Below are positions 59,761-64,000 of a stretch of 64,000 bases of DNA, piece after piece. How positions within the stretch are numbered: position 1 is the first letter of the stretch; each line of letters begins with the position of its first letter. Source of the stretch: Cranoglanis bouderius (taxonomy: Eukaryota > Chordata > Actinopteri > Siluriformes > Cranoglanididae). The DNA lies in NCBI GenBank assembly GCA_023630585.1, contig CM042535.1, positions 36,919,301 to 36,983,300 on the forward strand, given 5' to 3'. The notes under the pieces were generated by a model that worked only from the letters and a program-made list of their open reading frames with translations, ran no database searches and was not told the DNA's origin. Both the position numbers and the translations under genes were made by a program.

Positions 59761-59891
59761 TGCCTCTTTGATAACGATCGTTTAGAAGGACACTTGTCGC
59801 TGGGTCACTGTGGGAAATCAGGAACTTAAACCCGAAAATAGGAAACAGGAAGTGATACGGGAGGAGGACAGAAGGCTACTATGACAACATG

Positions 59892-59935
<44 letters not shown>

Positions 59936-60104
59936 CTGTTATGGCTAGCGTTCTTCATATCACCTTCCTGACCTGATCTATTTCTGAACGACCTTCCTGG
60001 GGTGCAGAACACACCTGCTGCATGTCACACGTGGACAAAACGACCTTTTAGTAAACAGAGGTTTACACACGCTGCAAAGTAACCCGGCTGCCTGTAGTCC
60101 CATT

Positions 60105-60565
60105 TCAGCGCTGTTGAATCCTCCGTTCTGATTGGTCAGAAGGTGATTCATTCTAAAGTCGGGAGAGCGAGACGAATCGCAGGTGTTAAATTAATGCATT
60201 TGTCCTAATACTCTAGCTTACCGTTTCTATAGTAACAGCTTACACAGGGACGCAGTTTCCGTAAGGAGATGTTTATAGAACGGTTTACGGAAGGAGTCTC
60301 CAGTGTCAGCGCTTTACACTTTGTGTATGTGATAACTTGTCACCGTAAACGGATAAAAATATAACGTCATGTTCTTTAATAAATAAAATATCAGAACTGT
60401 TGACGAATCGCCGTGGTGTAAGAGGAATAAAACACTTCAGGACGTGCTGTAACGGGAAAATAATCAACTTCAGAGTGGTAACAGTAACCCCACTTCATCA
60501 CACCACCCCGCCACTGATTATTTTCCTATAACAGCACACCACCAAGTGTTTTATTCTTTATTTAC
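60105..60565 (+). repeat. GGAGTCTCCAGT-family repeat, well-preserved copy
   Basis: Full set of landmarks from TTCTGATTGGTCAGAAGG through TACGGAAGGAGTCTCCAGT and GTAAGAGGAATAAAACACTT to ACGGGAAAATAATCAACTTC and CACTGATTATTTTCC. The right end forms an imperfect inverted repeat: AATAAAACACTTCAGGACG and GGAAAATAATCA on one side, TGATTATTTTCC and AAGTGTTTTATT on the other. Confidence 0.75.
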
Positions 60566-60747
60566 AGCACTGTAAAGAGTCGAAAGAGGACGATGAGTGT
60601 GTTGGAGGCTGAGTTAGGGGATTAATCTGTGAGATAAACACTTTGAGGATCAGCTTTTATCTCAGCTCGTGCTTTGATGCTGAGGTTTCAGGAAGAGCTC
60701 AGATCTGTAAATGTCAGCTGTGTGTGTGTGTGTGTGTGTGTGCAAAA

Positions 60748-60788
<41 letters not shown>

Positions 60789-60911
60789 AACACATACGCA
60801 CAGTGTGTTTGGCTACTTTGCACCAGCGAGCTATAAAAAGGAGTGTGTTTGAGAACGTGACCGCACTAGCATTTGTTTGCAGGGATACCAGATACAGCAA
60901 CCCGATCTGGA

Positions 60912-60912
<1 letters not shown>

Positions 60913-60990
<78 letters not shown>
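60913..60990. repeat. (CA)n microsatellite, about 38 units
   Basis: Long pure CA run; shorter CA and TG runs lie at 60719-60741 and 60748-60790, again placing complementary tracts near each other. Confidence 0.9.
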
Positions 60991-60995
<5 letters not shown>

Positions 60996-61019
60996 CACAC
61001 ACACGCACATGTTGGATGT

Positions 61020-61300
61020 TGTTCGGGTTGTTTGGGTTATGTCAAGGTTTTGTGAAGGATATGGAAAGGTTTTGTTGAGGTTGTGTGAAAGTTGTATAAA
61101 GGTTGTGTGGATGTTGTGTGAAGATTGTGTTGATGTTGTGTGTTGGTTGCATAAAGGTTGTGTGGTTATTTTGTGAAGGTTGTATGGAGGTTTTATGAAG
61201 GTTGTGTGAAGGTTGTGTAGATATTGTGTGAAGGTTGTGTGGACATTGTGTGAATGTTGTATGGAGGTTTTATGAAGGTTGTATGGACTTTGTGTATCAG
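61020..61300 (+). repeat. GAAGGTTGTGTG minisatellite, block 1
   Basis: Irregular tandem units of about 12-15 bp with consensus GAAGGTTGTGTG(GA), over about 280 bp. The same unit recurs in block 2 at 62805-63600. Confidence 0.85.
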
Positions 61301-61753
61301 TGTTGGAGAGAAGTTCTTCACCCCGCTGTTCACACAGGATGTGGTACTGAGTCACTTCCTGTTCATTCATTGTGGCCGTAGGTGAGAAGAGGTGCAGTGT
61401 GTGTGTGTGTGTGTGTGTCTGTCTGTGTGTGTGTGTGTGTTGTTTTCAATGCAGTTCATTTGAAGTTAAACCCATGTAGTTGACAGTACACACTCTCTCC
61501 TCCTCTCTTTCACTCGCACTTTCTACATTTCTCTTTATCTCTTTGTCTTTCTCTCACTTCCTCTTTCTCTGTCTCCCATTCTTCTCTCTCTCTCTCACAT
61601 CCTCTGCCCATTCTCCACCTGTAAGCCATTCTTTCTTTCTCGTTTCTCTATTTCTCTTTAATGTTTTGCATACATCCAGTTCAGACAGCGTTGAGTTCAC
61701 TTAATGATTCAGCCACTAAAAAGTACTATATAGTGTAAACATTTATTTATACA

Positions 61754-61754
<1 letters not shown>

Positions 61755-61785
<31 letters not shown>

Positions 61786-61790
61786 TCTCT
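61755..61790. repeat. (TC)n microsatellite
   Basis: About 17 TC units in a pyrimidine-rich region extending from 61480 to 61850. Confidence 0.85.
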
Positions 61791-61944
61791 TTCTTTTCTT
61801 TCTTTTGTTTTTCACTTCCTATCCCTCATTCTCTCTCTTCAGTCATCCTCTCTGACTGAAGAGGGATTTTTAAGCCACTAGGTGGAGCTCTGTTTAACTT
61901 GTATCCGGAAATACAGTTTGGCAGAGTTACAATGTGAGATCACA

Positions 61945-61981
<37 letters not shown>

Positions 61982-62224
61982 TCTCCTTCTTTCTGTCTAT
62001 CTCTCTCGCCCCTTCTTTTATCATCTTATTTTGACACAACCAGCTGTCGCTACTGCAATGTCACACACCCTGGACATTCACAGAGGTCCACTCTGCATAG
62101 CAGTCCAGCGAATCCATTAATAATACAGGAATGTGTCTCCGTCACGAGGCTCGTCTTATATGAGACTCCACTGATGGTGGAACAAATGAGAAATTATTAG
62201 TTTACTCATTTTCTTTTCTGTAAG

Positions 62225-62345
62225 CACTTTTTCCCAGTCAGGGTCCCGATGGATCCTGAGCCTATCCCGGGAACACCGGGTGCAAGACGGGTATACACAC
62301 TGGACAAGACGCCAGTCCATACACACACATTCAAACACTCTTCCA
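62225..62345 (+). mobile_element. Dispersed teleost repeat fragment (CCTGAGCCTATCCCGGGAACAC type)
   Basis: Contains GATCCTGAGCCTATCCCGGG, ACACTGGACAAGACGCCAGT and ACACATTCAAACACTC. From general knowledge this is a widespread fish retroposon fragment. No ends seen. Confidence 0.45.
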
Positions 62346-62804
62346 CAACTAGAGGTCATTTTGAGTCACCTTTTGGGTTTCACATTAAGGACATGATGCT
62401 AGAATAATATGATAGGAATATTTACATTACTTCCATATACGACAGATTTAATTACTCAGGATTCTAGGCCAGATGGGAATCAGGAAACACTGTTTACCAT
62501 TAAAGATAATTCTTTACCAGACTTCCTGGTTTTCAAATCCCCCATGTGCTGGTCAAATTTGGTGAGATTGGATTCATTCAGGAAAGATTTAGGGTGCGTT
62601 CTAAATCGAAACGTCTTCCCTACACACTGGATAAACACCTGCGAAGTGGAGGTTTCGATATACTATACTAGGCAGTTTGTTTCTTTTGTTTCATTTGAAT
62701 TATTACTGTAATTTATGTACTTTTTTTTTTTTTTTTTTAAAGGAAATTTTAAGCCCTGTTCGGGCGGGATTAGATATCCGCCTCGTTCCTCACGTGTTGG
62801 TGTT

Positions 62805-63600
62805 GTGCTTGTGCGGAGGTTGTGTGAGGGTTATGTCTCTGTCTTGTGGAAGTTGTGTGAATTTTATGTGAGCATTGTGTGAATGTTGTATGAAGATTGT
62901 GTAGATTTTATGTGAAGGTTGTATGGAGGTTGTGTGGAATTTGTGTGAAGGTTGTGAGGGTGTGTGGATTTTATGTGAAAGTTGTATGGTGGCTGTGTGA
63001 AGGTTGTATGGATATTGTGTGGAATTTGTTTGTAGGTTGTGAGGGGTGGAATTTATGTGAAGGTTGTATGGAGGTTGTGTGGAAATTATGTGAAGGTTGT
63101 GTGGATGTTATGTGAAGGTTTTGAGGAGACTGTGTGAAGGTTGTGTCTTTGTTTTGTGGAAGTTGTGTGAAGTTTATGTGAACATTGTGTGAATGTTGTA
63201 TGAAGATTGTGTAGATTTTATGTGAAGGTTGTGAGGAGATTGTATAGATTTTATGTGAAGGTTGTGAGGAGATCGTGAAGGTTGTATGGAGGTTGTGTGG
63301 AATTTGTGTGAAGGTTGTGTGGAATTTATGTGAAGGTTGTATGGAGGTTGTGTGGATGTGATGTGGAATTTGTGTGAAGGTTGTGTAGAGATTGTGTGAA
63401 GGTTGTGTGGATGTGGTGTGGAATTTGTGTGAAGATTCTGTGAAGGTTGTGTGGATGTTGTGTGGATATGGTGTGAAGGTTGTGTGGATGTTATGTGAAG
63501 GTTTTGAGGAGATTGTGTGAAGGTTGTATAAAGGTTGTGTGAATTGTATGTGAGCATTGCATGAACATGAATATTGTATGGAGAGTTTGTGGTTGTATCA
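62805..63600 (+). repeat. GAAGGTTGTGTG minisatellite, block 2
   Basis: About 800 bp of tandem GAAGGTTGTGTGGA-type units with variants TTTATGTGAAG and GAATTTGTGTG. Because the unit is often a multiple of three, the minus strand stays open for 127 codons (Asn-Leu-His-Thr repeats), which is not a gene. Confidence 0.9.
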
Positions 63601-64000
63601 ACATTCTATATCTGATGTCTATTTTTTTTTTTAATTAGCATTTTTACATTGTCAGTTGTAGTAAGCTGGTGTGGAGTGGTAAAAGGGCAAAACAATGTTA
63701 AAAAGTGACCACTTAGTAGGACTGTTCGTCCTGTGACTGGCCATTTTGATTTGACATCACTTGCCGAACTCAGAGGAACTCGGAGTCGCGAGTTCCCGAG
63801 TAGAAATTCAAAGTTGAAGGGATATTTTCTGTTTGTTTGTTTGTTTTTCTGGTCGAAGAAACTGGGAATTACGAGTTACGGCCTCTAGTCGACCGTAGCA
63901 GTCGCGCTTTTGACTTCGAAGAACAAGAAGACGCGATACATTCGCTGTTCGAAAGAGAGAACAGCGTTGCTAGGCAACTGGGAAATAATGGACTCTGCTG

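Larger units (their letters stand above)
59245..64000 (+). other. tbc1d1: tbc1d1 intron 2 (open at right edge)
   Basis: No further tbc1d1 exon was recognised to the window end. The stretch holds repeats of the GGAGTCTCCAGT family, several (CA)n and (TC)n tracts, the GAAGGTTGTGTG minisatellite in two blocks, and a teleost repeat at 62225-62345. Confidence 0.65.

Noticed and set aside
60880..60912. A third tbc1d1 exon after the acceptor-like TTTGCAG
   Set aside because: The translation does not match the VPEIISSIRQ continuation expected after exon 2 and runs at once into (CA)n.
60831..61370. 179-codon minus-strand frame
   Set aside because: Runs over (CA)n and minisatellite sequence; composition is repeat-derived.
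63174..63557. 127-codon minus-strand frame rich in Asn-Leu-His-Thr
   Set aside because: It is the translation of the GAAGGTTGTGTG minisatellite; no non-repeat coding sequence or splice context.

Overview
The window looks like a piece of a teleost fish chromosome. Its genes are split into many short exons with GT-AG introns, it is crowded with (TG)n and (TC)n microsatellites, and it carries Tc1-, Harbinger- and hAT-like DNA transposons, tRNA-type SINEs and a retroelement remnant typical of ray-finned fishes. The repeat types suggest an otophysan and perhaps a catfish, but this is an inference; no species can be named from sequence alone.

Four protein-coding genes can be assembled exon by exon, with codon phases that agree at every junction. 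(1) kdm4c, minus strand, about 1469-9795: a JmjC histone lysine demethylase. The catalytic JmjN/JmjC half and the PHD fingers are present; the exons for the second half of PHD2 and the Tudor domains lie beyond the left edge. (2) frmpd1, plus strand, coding 27189-40420: complete, 15 coding exons, 1711 residues, a PDZ/FERM scaffold. Its probable first non-coding exon is near 11200-11465, so kdm4c and frmpd1 are head to head. (3) pgm2, plus strand, 44100-52941: complete, 13 exons, 617 residues, phosphoglucomutase 2. (4) tbc1d1, plus strand, from 58364: only the first two coding exons (start of the first PTB domain); the rest lies beyond the right edge.

Layout: 1-9.8 kb kdm4c; 9.8-11.2 kb divergent promoter region with an AP-1-like cluster and a tandem GAGTCGGCTC repeat; 11.5-27.2 kb the inferred long first intron of frmpd1, holding a nearly intact 1503-bp Tc1 element, an internally deleted mariner-type element, an LTR retroelement remnant with a gag fragment, and a perfect 168-bp direct repeat; 27.2-40.4 kb frmpd1; 40.4-44.1 kb intergenic repeats; 44.1-52.9 kb pgm2, with a Harbinger remnant in intron 1 and a 43-bp minisatellite with 344-bp higher-order periodicity in intron 9; 53-55.8 kb intergenic; 55.8-64 kb the tbc1d1 promoter and 5' introns, with two blocks of a GAAGGTTGTGTG minisatellite.

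The genes share no pathway; their interest is positional. pgm2 followed by tbc1d1 in the same orientation matches human 4p14, whereas KDM4C and FRMPD1 are both on human 9p. No prokaryote-like system, CRISPR array or complete novel gene was found. The most unusual local features are splice sites abutting or embedded in (TG)n arrays in frmpd1 and pgm2, the perfect 168-bp repeat, the higher-order minisatellite, and a dispersed repeat family present in about ten copies.
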